Below, piece after piece: positions 16,316-25,500 of a stretch of 64,000 nucleotides of DNA. The translations under genes and the position numbers were made by a program. Positions within the stretch are counted from its first letter, which is position 1. Every line of letters begins with the position of its first letter. The DNA lies in NCBI RefSeq assembly GCF_000878135.1, contig NZ_JXQZ01000028.1, positions 1 to 64,000 on the forward strand. Direction: 5' to 3'. The stretch is from Frigoribacterium sp. MEB024 (lineage in GTDB: Bacteria; Actinomycetota; Actinomycetes; Actinomycetales; Microbacteriaceae). The notes beneath the pieces are model-generated. The model was not told where the DNA came from, ran no database searches, and saw nothing but the letters and a program-made list of their open reading frames with translations.

Positions 16316-16957
16316 TCAGGTGGCGTGCTCCCTGTGCCACCAGGTCGACAAGTGGTCGAGGGTCGCCGTGGCCGCGCCGTCCAGACGCTCGCGAGTGTCT
16401 CCCCGATGAGCATCCGACAGGACCGCATCGCCGATGCTCGCGGTGGTCTGCTGCACCACCGAGACGAGCGCGGCCGCGTACGCCCGCTCGGACATCGCGT
16501 TCGGTCCCGTACCTGCGAGTTCAGCTGCCACCACGGTCGTGACGTCGTCGTAGAACTCCAGGGCCCGACGTCGGAGCAGCGCACTGAGCCGACACTGCGC
16601 GGGGAACTCGCCCTTGGCCAATCCCTCGTCGTCCTCGACGTACCGATCGATGTCCTCGAGGATGAGGGAGCGCAGGGCATCGGCGGGTGACTGCTGGGGG
16701 TCTCGCCGGGAGATCGCACCCCGGATCTTCTCGAGCACGTCGTCTGCTCGGTCGAAGACGAGGTCGGGCTTGGTCGGGAAGTAGTTGTAGACCGTCGGCT
16801 CCGACACGCCCGCGGCGACCGCGATGTCCGCGACGGACACTTCGTCGTACCCGTGCTCCGCGAAGAGCCGAGCCGCCACATCGCCCAGACGCTCGCGGGT
16901 CTCTCGCTTCTTGCGTTCTCGGAGCCCTGATCCGGCACCCATGCTCGCTTGCTCCAT
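16316..16957 (-). CDS. TetR family regulator of the FAD monooxygenase
   Basis: 213 residues; HTH at about 15-65 (TRERLGDVAARLFAEHG, SVADIAVAAGVSEPTVYNYFPTKPDLVFDRA). Divergent from the FAD monooxygenase with a 113-bp gap that holds two matching 18-bp half-sites, each over a -10 box. This arrangement implies that it represses both genes and is released by a hydrophobic substrate, by analogy with TetR/TetX-like pairs. ATG at 16957; a second ATG five codons in is possible. Confidence 0.88.
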   Translation of the reverse strand: MEQASMGAGSGLRERKKRETRERLGDVAARLFAEHGYDEVSVADIAVAAGVSEPTVYNYFPTKPDLVFDRADDVLEKIRGAISRRDPQQSPADALRSLILEDIDRYVEDDEGLAKGEFPAQCRLSALLRRRALEFYDDVTTVVAAELAGTGPNAMSERAYAAALVSVVQQTTASIGDAVLSDAHRGDTRERLDGAATATLDHLSTWWHREHAT

Positions 16958-16975
16958 GGCACCAGTCTGCCACGA

Positions 16976-17041
16976 AACATAAAGTGACCCAAAGTTTCTG
17001 CTACTGTCGGCCTCACCAGAATGTTTGGGTAACTATAAGTT
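16976..17041. promoter_or_regulatory. Divergent promoters with paired inverted operator half-sites
   Basis: AACATAAAGTGACCCAAA (16976-16993) and the reverse complement of TTTGGGTAACTATAAGTT (17024-17041) match at 15 of 18 positions. The left copy contains TATGTT on the minus strand (-10 of the TetR gene), the right copy TATAAG at 17034-17039 (-10 of the monooxygenase). Binding of one regulator could thus shut both promoters. Confidence 0.55.
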
Positions 17042-17070
17042 GGGCAGGAGCCGGGAAACGAGGACGATCG

Positions 17071-18198
17071 ATGAACACGCGCACGCAGGAACAGGTGTTG
17101 ATCTCGGGAGCGAGCTTCGCGGGTCTCGCGACAGCGTTGTGGATGCGTCGGCTCGGTTACGAGGTCACGATCGTCGAGAGCGGATCCGGGTTGAAGCGCG
17201 GCGGCACCCCCGTCGACATCCGCGACGACACCATCGCGATCGTCGAACGGATGGGCCTGCTCGAGGAGATCCGAGCGAAGGCGCTCGTTCCTCGCGTGAC
17301 CAAGTTCACGACACCGGAGGGAGAACTCATCGCGCGGATGGACCCGGAACCGCCTACGGACGACTCGGCCGGCGACGGCTACGAGATCCACCGAGACGAT
17401 CTGCTCGACATCCTCGCCGCCGCGACGGAGGGGGAAGTCGAGATGCTGTGGGGCAACTCCATCAGGTCGCTGACCGAGCCCGACGAGGACAGTGTCCACG
17501 TGGTCTTCCGCAACGGCACAGAGCGGGACTTCACGATGGTGATCGGGTGCGACGGCAACCACTCGGCGGTGCGACGACTGCGCTTTGGCCAGGAAGCGCT
17601 CCACACCCACTTCCTGCAGACGTACTTCTCCGTCGCCACCCTCGACCACCTCGTCATCGACCGCCAGACGACCCAGATCACCAACGCGCCCGGCGTGACG
17701 ATGCTGGTGAACTCCTACGACACCACGACCGACCTCGTGCTCGGCTTCCGATCCGAGCACGAGATCCCCTACGACCACCACGACGTCGACCAGCAGAAGC
17801 GCATCCTCCGAGAGCACCTGCTGCAGGCTGGCGCACCGTTCTCAGACCACATCGACGAGGCAGTCAACGTCGACACCTTCTACTTCGACAAGCTCAGTCA
17901 GATCAAGATGCCGGCGTGGACGTCCGGACGCATCGCGCTCGTCGGCGACGCCGGCTACTGCGCATCACCTGCCGCGGGCATGGGTGGATCACTCGCCATC
18001 ATCGGCGCCACTGCCCACCACGACGCTTTCCGAGCTGCTGACGGCGACGTCGAGCAGGCGTTCGTCGAGTACGAACGCGCACTCCGGCCGATCGTCGAGA
18101 AGATCCAGCACGACGCCGAACACTTCGGCGTCAGCAGCTACTTCCCCGCTACCGACGAACAGATCCGGGCCCGCAACGACATGCTGCTCGGGCACTGA
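17071..18198 (+). CDS. FAD-dependent monooxygenase (PHBH fold)
   Basis: 375-residue class A flavoprotein monooxygenase. The FAD ADP-binding motif is VLISGASFAGLATALWMRR (first glycine position replaced by Ser), then IVESG. The middle DG motif reads VIGCDGNHSAVRR, and the second flavin-binding motif is ALVGDAGYCASPAAGMGGSLA. Related enzymes hydroxylate aromatic compounds or inactivate antibiotics (TetX group). ATG at 17071 is six bases after ACGAGGA; longer in-frame starts overlap the regulator and lack conservation. Controlled by the divergent TetR. Confidence 0.88.
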   Translation: MNTRTQEQVLISGASFAGLATALWMRRLGYEVTIVESGSGLKRGGTPVDIRDDTIAIVERMGLLEEIRAKALVPRVTKFTTPEGELIARMDPEPPTDDSAGDGYEIHRDDLLDILAAATEGEVEMLWGNSIRSLTEPDEDSVHVVFRNGTERDFTMVIGCDGNHSAVRRLRFGQEALHTHFLQTYFSVATLDHLVIDRQTTQITNAPGVTMLVNSYDTTTDLVLGFRSEHEIPYDHHDVDQQKRILREHLLQAGAPFSDHIDEAVNVDTFYFDKLSQIKMPAWTSGRIALVGDAGYCASPAAGMGGSLAIIGATAHHDAFRAADGDVEQAFVEYERALRPIVEKIQHDAEHFGVSSYFPATDEQIRARNDMLLGH

Positions 18199-18526
18199 GC
18201 AGCGATCACCCCACAGAGGAGAACTCGCTGTCCATCAGCGACGCGGCGTCCGGTGGTCGATCGCCTGCCGGGCTGTGTTCCGGTGAGTCGGAGGGGCGGT
18301 GGCGGCGATCGCTTGGCTCCCCGTCTCGATCCGATCGCCGACCAGGACGACACGCTGACCGGGGGAGAACAGGTCTTGCCGGGCCGACAGAGTGCGTCGG
18401 TTGCCCCGACATTCCGCTGATCGGAGCATCGACCACGTGTCGGCAGCGCCCTCGATCCACCGACAGTCGACAGCCGACAGCCGACAGGCAGTAAGTCGCT
18501 CGTCCCGCAGAACCGCGGGGAACCCG
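18199..18526. other. Intergenic region between convergent genes
   Basis: 328 bp. It contains a short 7-bp tandem array (CGACAGC-like, 18461-18488) near its right end. I see no convincing gene; open frames here have no start signals or recognizable domains. Confidence 0.4.
18461..18488. repeat. 7-bp tandem repeat
   Basis: CGACAGT, CGACAGC, CGACAGC, CGACAGG in succession. A short microsatellite-like run in a non-coding gap. Confidence 0.6.
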
Positions 18527-18793
18527 TCAGGCGTCCGTGGCGGGCGGTGCCGGACGGGGGTGCCGGATCGTCGCGACCGTGCCGATGATGCAGACCGCCG
18601 CCAGGACGGTCAGCCCGGCCAGGACCAGGGCCCCGACGACGGACGTGCCCCCGTTCTGCACCACCCCGACCAGAGCCTGGACCGCGCAGACGAGCCAGAA
18701 GAACGCACCGATTCCCCAGCCGACGGAGGACCCGCGAAAGGTCGGTCGTTGCAGTCGGAGTCGACCTCTCGGGTGTTCCGTGTCCTCGTCCAT
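18527..18793 (-). CDS. Small membrane protein
   Basis: 88 residues with a charged N-terminus (MDEDTEHPRGRLRLQRP), two predicted helices (GIGAFFWLVCAVQALVGVV and a longer VVGALVLAGLTVLAAVCIIG) and a short basic-Pro tail. Family not recognized. GGGAG lies five bases before the ATG at 18793. It stands downstream of the formate/nitrite-type channel gene on the same strand with a 144-bp gap. Confidence 0.6.
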   Translation of the reverse strand: MDEDTEHPRGRLRLQRPTFRGSSVGWGIGAFFWLVCAVQALVGVVQNGGTSVVGALVLAGLTVLAAVCIIGTVATIRHPRPAPPATDA

Positions 18794-18937
18794 GCTCACT
18801 CCCTCGACGTCATCGGCACTTTCACCGTACGTCGAGTGCCGAGATGGTTCAAGGAGGTGCGCGACGGTCGAGCGCGCCGTCACGGTCCGGTGCGACGGCG
18901 AGGTCCGGCCGAGGAGAATCCGCGCCCCGGCGCCTCC

Positions 18938-19747
18938 CTACTCGTTCTCGTCCCGCGCCTTCGAGAAGAGCTCCTTCGTGCGGAGCAGCCGCAGCGAGGT
19001 GACGAGCACGAGCCCCCCGAGGATGTTGAAGAGCAGCGTGTAGCCGAACCACCCTGCCCACTGGGCGTAGGTGACGTCACTGCCCGCCTGGATGGCCCCG
19101 AAGATGAGGAGCGAATCGAGGATCGAGTGGAACAGCTGCAGACCGGCCAAGAGGAAGGCCCCGGCGACGGCGGCCGCGATCTTCGCGGGCTCGGAGGTGG
19201 TTCCGTGCTGCATGCGGGTCATCAGCGTGATCGTGCTGCCGCCGAGGACGGCCAGGATCACGGTCTGCAATGAGAACGGAGCGTCCACGAAGTGGTGAGC
19301 CGACTCGTCGAGGGTCGTGTGCCATTCGGGGAAGGCCTGGACGACGAGCCACATGAAGATCCACCCGCCGGCGAGGTTGGCGACCAACGTGGCGCCCCAG
19401 AGCTTGAGGAGTTGCAGGAACGTGCCCTCCTTCGCCGCGAGTGCGGCGATCGGCAGGAGGAAGTTCTCGGTGAAGAGCTCCGAGTGCGCCAGGAGCAGGG
19501 CGAGGAACCCGATGCTGAACGCCAGGCCCGCCAGAAGGTGGCTGCCCGTCTCGGTCAGCACGGCGAGCATCGCCATGATGCCCAGACCGACCTCGAGGCC
19601 TCCGAAGAAGCCCGTGATGAGCGTGGTGCGGAGTGTGCGGTGCAGGCGTTCGGCACCCTCTTCCACGGTTGCGTCGAACGATTCGTCGAGTTCGTCCTCG
19701 AGGGGTTCGTCCGACTCGCCCAGTTCTCGCCGACGTCGTTCGCTCAT
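18938..19747 (-). CDS. Formate/nitrite transporter family protein
   Basis: 269 residues. About 40 acidic N-terminal residues precede six hydrophobic helices in the FocA/NirC fold; the YfdC-like branch is suggested by TTLITGFFGGLEVGLGIMA, LLAHSELFTENFLLPI and a GGWIFMW segment. It would form a pentameric channel for small monovalent anions in the cytoplasmic membrane. The exact anion is unknown. GGAAGGAACGAG precedes the ATG. Confidence 0.85.
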   Translation of the reverse strand: MSERRRRELGESDEPLEDELDESFDATVEEGAERLHRTLRTTLITGFFGGLEVGLGIMAMLAVLTETGSHLLAGLAFSIGFLALLLAHSELFTENFLLPIAALAAKEGTFLQLLKLWGATLVANLAGGWIFMWLVVQAFPEWHTTLDESAHHFVDAPFSLQTVILAVLGGSTITLMTRMQHGTTSEPAKIAAAVAGAFLLAGLQLFHSILDSLLIFGAIQAGSDVTYAQWAGWFGYTLLFNILGGLVLVTSLRLLRTKELFSKARDENE

Positions 19748-20193
19748 CGCTCGTTCCTTCCCTGGAGACGAGTCTCGTCCTCGGGGTGAACAGTAGAGGC
19801 GAAGTGGATCGCGTGTGACGCTGCTCCCTCGAGCACCGCTGGTACCAAAAGGTTCGGCTTAAGTCCATATCTGTCGTGGATCACGGGCCGAGGAGCAGGC
19901 TCGACGTGCCTTGAGGGTGGTTCAGGTCCTCAAGTGAGCGGCTGCACCCGTCGGGTTCGGTGTGAGCTGCCGGCGACAGGGTCCCGTTCGGGTCGGGACC
20001 CTGTCGCCCTTCCCCCGGCAGCGGTCTAGTGTCAGGTCTCGAGGAGAGCCGAGCGGACGCATCACCGATGTGGTCTCGTCACCACGTGTGGCGCCGCGAA
20101 GACGGCCGGCGCAGTGCGCAGTGAGATCCGCACATCACCACAGCCCAGACCCTGCTGTCAGCACCGTCGGGCGTTCTCCGTCTCGGAGCAGCC
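19748..20193. other. 446-bp intergenic region between divergent genes
   Basis: No protein gene is apparent. It contains the upstream signals of the channel gene (left) and of the DUF7882 gene (right) and, in between, a strong stem-loop at 19966-20022 that belongs to neither as a terminator. Confidence 0.5.
19966..20022. terminator. Strong two-part stem-loop
   Basis: Inner stem GCGACAGGGTCCC (19973-19985) pairs perfectly with GGGACCCTGTCGC (19995-20007) over a nine-base loop; outer GCTGCCGG pairs with CCGGCAGC (20015-20022). It looks like a rho-independent terminator but neither flanking gene ends here, so it may end a short unannotated transcript. Confidence 0.5.
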
Positions 20194-20601
20194 ATGGGAT
20201 ACATCGTCTACGACGGCGACGTCCTCGAGTTCAAGGTCGAGGACCGCCTCCTCGCCCACCTCCAGATCGTCATCGTCAACAAGTTCCGTCAGAACGAGTC
20301 GTTCATGTTCTCGTGGAAGGAACCGATCGAGACCGGCGACGGCCGGTCGACCGTCTGGCTCTCTCCGCAGATCAGCCTCCGGTTCAAGTTCGCCGGCAGT
20401 CGAACGGTCGACATCAACCCCACCTGGCTCGCGGCGCTCTACGCCAGTGCGTCGTCAGGCCGCGGCCTCTATCCCGAAGCAGAGCCCGATCACGACCCTG
20501 CGACCCACCTCCCCGGAGGTTCCGGCACGCACGTCGACTGGGCCACCGACCGTCCCGAGCCGTCGAAGACGAGGGCGGCGCGACCGCCGCATCGCGCCTA
20601 G
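20194..20601 (+). CDS. DUF7882 family protein
   Basis: 135 residues beginning MGYIVYDGDVLEFKVEDRLLAHLQ, then RQNESFMFSW, TVWLSPQISLRFKF and the WLAALYASASSGRGL segment with a PEAEP tail. This pattern is a small cytoplasmic family that I know mainly from Microbacteriaceae, sometimes labelled ATP-dependent DNA ligase-like without evidence. Function unknown; useful as a lineage marker. ATG follows CGGAG. Confidence 0.8.
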   Translation: MGYIVYDGDVLEFKVEDRLLAHLQIVIVNKFRQNESFMFSWKEPIETGDGRSTVWLSPQISLRFKFAGSRTVDINPTWLAALYASASSGRGLYPEAEPDHDPATHLPGGSGTHVDWATDRPEPSKTRAARPPHRA

Positions 20602-20777
20602 CTCGCAGGGCTCCCACGTCACGTGCGTGCTCGACGTCACCGACGCCGTGTCCGTCATCCGGCCCCCTCGTTCCGTCCCGGCCGGTGATCCTGAGAGCGG
20701 CCCTCGGGGACACCGAGCCGTACCGAGGTTCCACCGCGGCTCCGTCCCGCCCCGCGCTCAGCTGATCCGACGTGTCC

Positions 20778-20783
20778 TAGTCT
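20778..20783 (+). promoter_or_regulatory. -10 box of a leaderless transcript
   Basis: TAGTCT six bases before the VanZ-like GTG at 20790. Confidence 0.45.
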
Positions 20784-20789
20784 CGGTCC

Positions 20790-21314
20790 GTGCTCTCGAC
20801 CGTGCTGGCCCTGGTGCCGTGGCTCGCCTTCTCGGTCCTGATCGGCGTCGTGGTCGCCGGTCCGTTCGTCGGAGTGTGGCTCGCGGGACGCCCACGGACG
20901 ACCGGCGCTCTCCTCGGCCTGGCGGTACTCACCGTCATGGGGCTCACGCTGTACCCGGACGGCGCGCCTTACCCGAGCATCACGTGCAACCCGGGCCTGC
21001 CGTACCTCGCACCCACTGCGGGGGAGTCGACTGCGAACATCCTCCTGTTCGTTCCGGTCTCGTTCCTCGCGGGGGTGCTCTGGCGACGACCGGTGGCGGC
21101 GGTGCTCGGTGCCGTCGCGCTGTCGGGTGCCGTCGAGGCGATCCAGGCGCTGGTGGTGGTGATCGGTCGGGCCTGTGACACGAGTGACTGGATCACCAAC
21201 ACCATCGGGGCCGTCGTGGGGGGCGTGCTCGCGGCGAGTGCCCTCACCTGGCATCGGAGCCGCACCCGACGCGAGGCCGCACGCCCGGTGCGCGACGCTC
21301 CCTCGGGCGACTAG
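20790..21314 (+). CDS. VanZ-like membrane protein
   Basis: 174 residues with about four hydrophobic helices. The VanZ core is NILLFVPVSFLAG followed by SGAVEAIQALV and the strongly conserved GRACDTSDWITNTIGAVVG. Family members are membrane proteins, some associated with glycopeptide tolerance; no van cluster is present here, so a resistance role is not implied. The start is GTG with a -10 box six bases upstream. Its last bases overlap the end of the convergent SnoaL gene. Confidence 0.85.
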   Translation: MLSTVLALVPWLAFSVLIGVVVAGPFVGVWLAGRPRTTGALLGLAVLTVMGLTLYPDGAPYPSITCNPGLPYLAPTAGESTANILLFVPVSFLAGVLWRRPVAAVLGAVALSGAVEAIQALVVVIGRACDTSDWITNTIGAVVGGVLAASALTWHRSRTRREAARPVRDAPSGD

Positions 21315-22264
21315 TCGGTGGGGACCACGTCCCAGTGCTCGCGGATGAGGCCGTCGTCGACGCGGAACAGGTCGGCGGCGAGCAGCGGGTCCCCGGGCTT
21401 CGCGCCGACCGCCTGGGAGAAGGTCCACACGATGTCGCCGTCGGAGAGCGAGATGACGGACTGCTGCGCCGGGAACTGCGGGCCGCTGCCGAACAGCCGC
21501 TTCAGCGCCGCGGTCCCGTTCGGAGCGACCGGGTTGTGCTGCAGGTACGCGGGGTCGAAGGCGCGGTCGAGGATCGACGGGTCGTGGTCCCGGAACAGCG
21601 TGTCGTACGCCGACACGGCCAGGACGCGATTGCGTTCTTCCTGGCGTTCCGACGGCGCGGCGGTCGGACGTGCCGGCCGGTAGAGGTCGCTGAACATGGT
21701 GTTCGTGTTCCCGCTGGCCGGTGTGCCGGTCGGAACGGGCTGCTCGAGCGACCAGCGCTCGACGATCCGGCCGTGCTCGAGGCGGAACAGGTCGACGGCG
21801 GCGTCGCCGCGTCGTTCGTCGCGCGGGTCCGGTGTGATCTGCCAGTGCACCGCGACGAGGTCGCCGTCGGCTGCGACGCGCTTGATCACGGCGTGGGCCC
21901 CCGGGACGCGCGTGCGGTCCGCCGAGAACTGGGCGAGGAGTCCCTCCGGCCCGGCGGTGGTCCCTGCTCCGTGCGCGACGGCGCTCGGTGAGACGGATCT
22001 CGCCGCGAGCTGCTGGGAGGACGTGCTGTCGGGATCGGCGAAGGTCGTGGTGATGAGCGTCCGCACGGCGCAGGCGTTGCGGTGTTCGGTGGTGGTGTCC
22101 CGTCGGTCCGGGGCGGCTGTCACGGTCGGCTTCGGTGTCGTCCCGGGAGCAGCGGATGCCGGCGTGGCGACGCCGAGTCCGGTGAGGAGGGCTACTCCGG
22201 CGAGGACGGCCGTGCCGCGGGCGAGGCGACGGGAGGGGTTTCGCGTGGTCGGGTCGTTCGTCAT
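21311..22264 (-). CDS. Secreted protein with two SnoaL-like domains
   Basis: 317 residues. A signal peptide (about 1-38, ending TPASAAPG) directs export. Two NTF2/SnoaL-like halves follow: one ending GDAAVDLFRLEHGRIVERWSLEQPVP (about residues 60-185) and one with the DPAYLQHNPVAPNGTAALK motif and DLFRVDDGLIREHWDVVP (about 200-317). SnoaL-like proteins include polyketide cyclases and small-molecule isomerases; an exported tandem form of unknown substrate is seen here. GGAGA precedes the ATG. Confidence 0.82.
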   Translation of the reverse strand: MTNDPTTRNPSRRLARGTAVLAGVALLTGLGVATPASAAPGTTPKPTVTAAPDRRDTTTEHRNACAVRTLITTTFADPDSTSSQQLAARSVSPSAVAHGAGTTAGPEGLLAQFSADRTRVPGAHAVIKRVAADGDLVAVHWQITPDPRDERRGDAAVDLFRLEHGRIVERWSLEQPVPTGTPASGNTNTMFSDLYRPARPTAAPSERQEERNRVLAVSAYDTLFRDHDPSILDRAFDPAYLQHNPVAPNGTAALKRLFGSGPQFPAQQSVISLSDGDIVWTFSQAVGAKPGDPLLAADLFRVDDGLIREHWDVVPTD

Positions 22265-22567
22265 GGTGTTCTCCTGCTCGTGTGGTCGGCGGGTGATCGC
22301 AGCATCGCAGGAAGCCCCGTCGCCGGCAGGTACGCACTTTCTCGTAAGCCACTCACGTGGAGGTCGGAATCGTGGAACCGCCTGGGCCGACCGCGCAGGA
22401 TCGTGGCGCCGTCGTTCGCGTCCCTGCGGCGTGTCCGACGTGAGTCGTGCTCACACACGTCGCCGTCCGGGGGGACCGGCACCGCGCCTCCTTCACGACC
22501 GACGTCCCCGCCTGCCCGTCCCCTCGGCAGGAGGGGCGGGCGGACGGGGACGTCGGCACGTCGGGGG
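22265..22567. other. 303-bp gap between the SnoaL start and the surface-protein end
   Basis: Holds the SnoaL promoter region, a dispersed-motif copy (22481-22494) and the large hairpin at 22500-22555. No gene seen. Confidence 0.5.
22500..22555 (-). terminator. Terminator-like hairpin after the surface protein gene
   Basis: CGACGTCCCCGCCTGCCCG at the left and CGGGCGGACGGGGACGTCG at the right form a long GC-rich stem with few mismatches around CGGCAG. It starts 12 bases after the stop codon of the surface protein gene. A U-tract is not obvious. Confidence 0.6.
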
Positions 22568-25500
22568 CTACTCGGCCCGGCGACGGCCTCGGATCGGGCC
22601 GACCACGCGACGGCCGCGACGCGAGAGCGCCAGGCCGAGCGCGACCCCGAGCAGGGCCATGGCGGCGATGCCGAGCACCGACGCGCTGCCGGTGAAGGCC
22701 AGCTGCGTCGCCGACAGGATCATCGGGAACGACACCGTGACGACCGCCTGGACCGTCTCGCCGGCCGTGTCGGTCACGCGGTACTGCACCGACGCCTTCG
22801 AGTCGAAGCCCTTCGCGGGGGTGAAGACCACGGAGCCGTCGACGACCGTCCAGGTGCCCTGCCCGGGCACGGTCAGCGCGCTGACCCCGTCACCGGTGGC
22901 CGGGTCGACGATCACGACGGTGCCGCGGTCGAAGGTCGCTCCCTCGGTGGGGGCGTCGTTCGTCGTGACGTCGACGGTGACCGCGTGGTCGGTGGTGCCG
23001 CGCTGCTGGTCGTCGACCGCGACGGCCGCGCCCAGCACCGTGATGGTGACGGTCGCCCGGGCGGTCTGTCCGGCCTCGTCGGTCGCCGTGTAGTCGAAGG
23101 TGTCGACCCCGACGAAGCCGGCACGGGGCATGTAGTCGTACGATCCGTCGAGGTCGAGTGCCACGGTGCCGTGCGACGGCTCGGACGCCAGGGCGACCCA
23201 GAGGGCCGAACCGTCGTCGTTGCGCATCACGCCGCCGACCCTGCCCGAGACGAGTCGTTTGCCGGCGATCGTCCTGCCCGAGTCGGCCACGGCCTTGACG
23301 CGCACGGTGATGCTGACCGTGGCGGTCGCGGTGCCGCCGTCGCGGTCGGTCACCGTGTAGGTCACGGCGTCCTTCCCGGAGAACCCGGCGTCCGGCGTGT
23401 AGACCAAGCGTCCGCTGGGGTCGATGGTCGCCGTGCCGTGAGCCGCGAGGCCCGTCGAGGTGACGCGCAGGCCGGTGCCGAGGTCGTTGCCCGACACCCC
23501 TGGGGCGGCGACGGTCAGCGTCGTGTCGGCCGGCGTCGAGGCTGAGTCGTCGATCGCGGTCGGCAGCACCGTGAGAGTGACGGTGCCCGTGCGGGTCTGC
23601 CCTTCACCGTCGGTCGCCGTGTAGGTGAACGCGTCGGTGCCCGAGAAGCCGGTCTTCGGCGTGTAGACGTACGAGCCGTCGCGAGCGAGGTCGACCGTGC
23701 CGTGCGTGGGCGCGGCGTCGAGTGCCGCCGTCAGCGAGCTGCCCGAGTCGTTCGAGAGCACGCCGTGTGCGGCGTCGACGGTGAGCGGGGTGCCGGCGCG
23801 GGTGCTGCCGGCGTCGTCGACGGCCAGGGCGCCGACGACGATGGTCGCGGTGGCCTTCGTCGACCGGCCGGCCGAATCGGTCACGGTGTACTCGACCCGG
23901 TCGGTGCCCGAGAAACCGGCGACCGGCGTGTAGACGAACGACCCGTTCGACCGGGTGTCGATCGTGCCGTGCGCCGGGGTGCCGGCGCCCGTCACGGTCA
24001 GGCCGGTGCCGAGGTCGTTCACCAGGAGGCCCGGGGCGGGTACCGAGAGCGCGGTGCCGGCAGGCGTCGAGTAGCGGTCGTCGAGGGCGCGGGGCGTCAC
24101 CGTGACGGTGACCGTCGCCGTGGCGCTGCCGCCGTCACGGTCGGCGACCGTGTAGACGACGATGTCGTCTCCCGAGAAGCCGGGGGCCGGCGTGTAGTCG
24201 ACGGTTCCTTCCGGCGCGATCGTGGCCGTGCCGTGCGCGGCCGGGGTCACCGCGGTGACCGTCAGGCCGGTCCCGACGTCGTTGCCGAGCACACCCGGTG
24301 CGGCGACCGTGACGCGGTCACCGGCGGCGACCGTGGCGACGTCGGGGGTGGCCTTGGGGCTGACCACGATCGTGACGGTGCCCGTGCCGGTCTGACCGTT
24401 GCCGTCCGTGACCTCGTAGCCGAAGGAGTCCTTGCCCGAGGTGCCGGGCTTCGGCGTGTAGGTGTACGAGCCGTCGGGTGCCATCGTGACCGTGCCCGCC
24501 TTCGGCTGGTCGGTGACGGCGGCGGTCAGCCCGGTGCCTTTGTCGTTCGCGAGCACGCCGTGGTCGGCGTCCACCACGAGGGGCTGGTCGGCGGTCGTGC
24601 CTCCGGCGGGGGTGTCGTCGACGACGATCGGTCCGACGTGGATCGTCACCGTGGCGACATCCGATCCGCCGGACGCGTCGGTGGCGCGGTAGGTCAGCTG
24701 GTCGGTGCCCGAGAAGCCGTCGACGGGCGTGTAGCTGATCGTGCCGCCGGCGGCGATCGTGGCGGTGCCGTGGGCCGGGGCGTCGACGATCTCGGCTCGC
24801 AGGTCGGTGCCGAGGTCGTTGCCGAGCACGCCGGGCGCCGCGACGGTGACCGTCGTGCCGGCCTTCGTCGAGGTCGTGTCGTCGACGGCGTCGGGCAGGA
24901 CGACGATCGTCACGATGCCCGTGCTCGTCTGCTTCTCGGCGTCGGTCGCGGTGTACGTGAAGTCGTCGGTGCCCGAGAAGCCCTTCGCCGGGGTGTAGAC
25001 GTACGAGCCGTCCTTCGCGACGGTCACGTCGCCGTGACGCGGGGCTCCGTCCAGCACGGCCGTCAGGCCGGTGCCGCGGTCGTTCGAGAGCAGGCCGGCC
25101 TTCGCCGGCACGGTCAGGTCGCGGCCGGCGGTCGCGGTGCCCTGGTCGGCCATGGCCAGGTCGCCGACGATGACCCAGGCGCGAGCCGTCGCGGTCTGCC
25201 CCGCGGCGTCCGTCACCTGGTACTCGAACGAGTCGGTGCCCGAGGTGCCGGCGTCCGGCGTGTAGCTCCAGGTGCCGTCGGCGTCGACGGTCACGGTGCC
25301 GTGCGCGGGGGTGCCGTGGTCGGTCACGCGCAGTCCGGTGCCGAGGTCGTTGGCGAGTAGTCCGGCCGAGGCGGTCGTGGTCACCGTGGTGCCGTTCGGC
25401 GTGGTCGCCTGGTCGTCGACGGCCACGGGCTTGACGGTGATCGTCACCGTCGCCGTCGCGGTGCGGCCGGCGGCGTCGGTGACTTCGTAGGTCACCGTGT

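Noticed and set aside
18206-18460. Small minus-strand gene in the gap after the monooxygenase
   Set aside because: No start signal, no conserved features and an amino-acid composition typical of random high-GC frames.
20114-20193. Longer start for the DUF7882 protein
   Set aside because: The family begins with MGYIxYDG; upstream frames are in other phases or unconserved.
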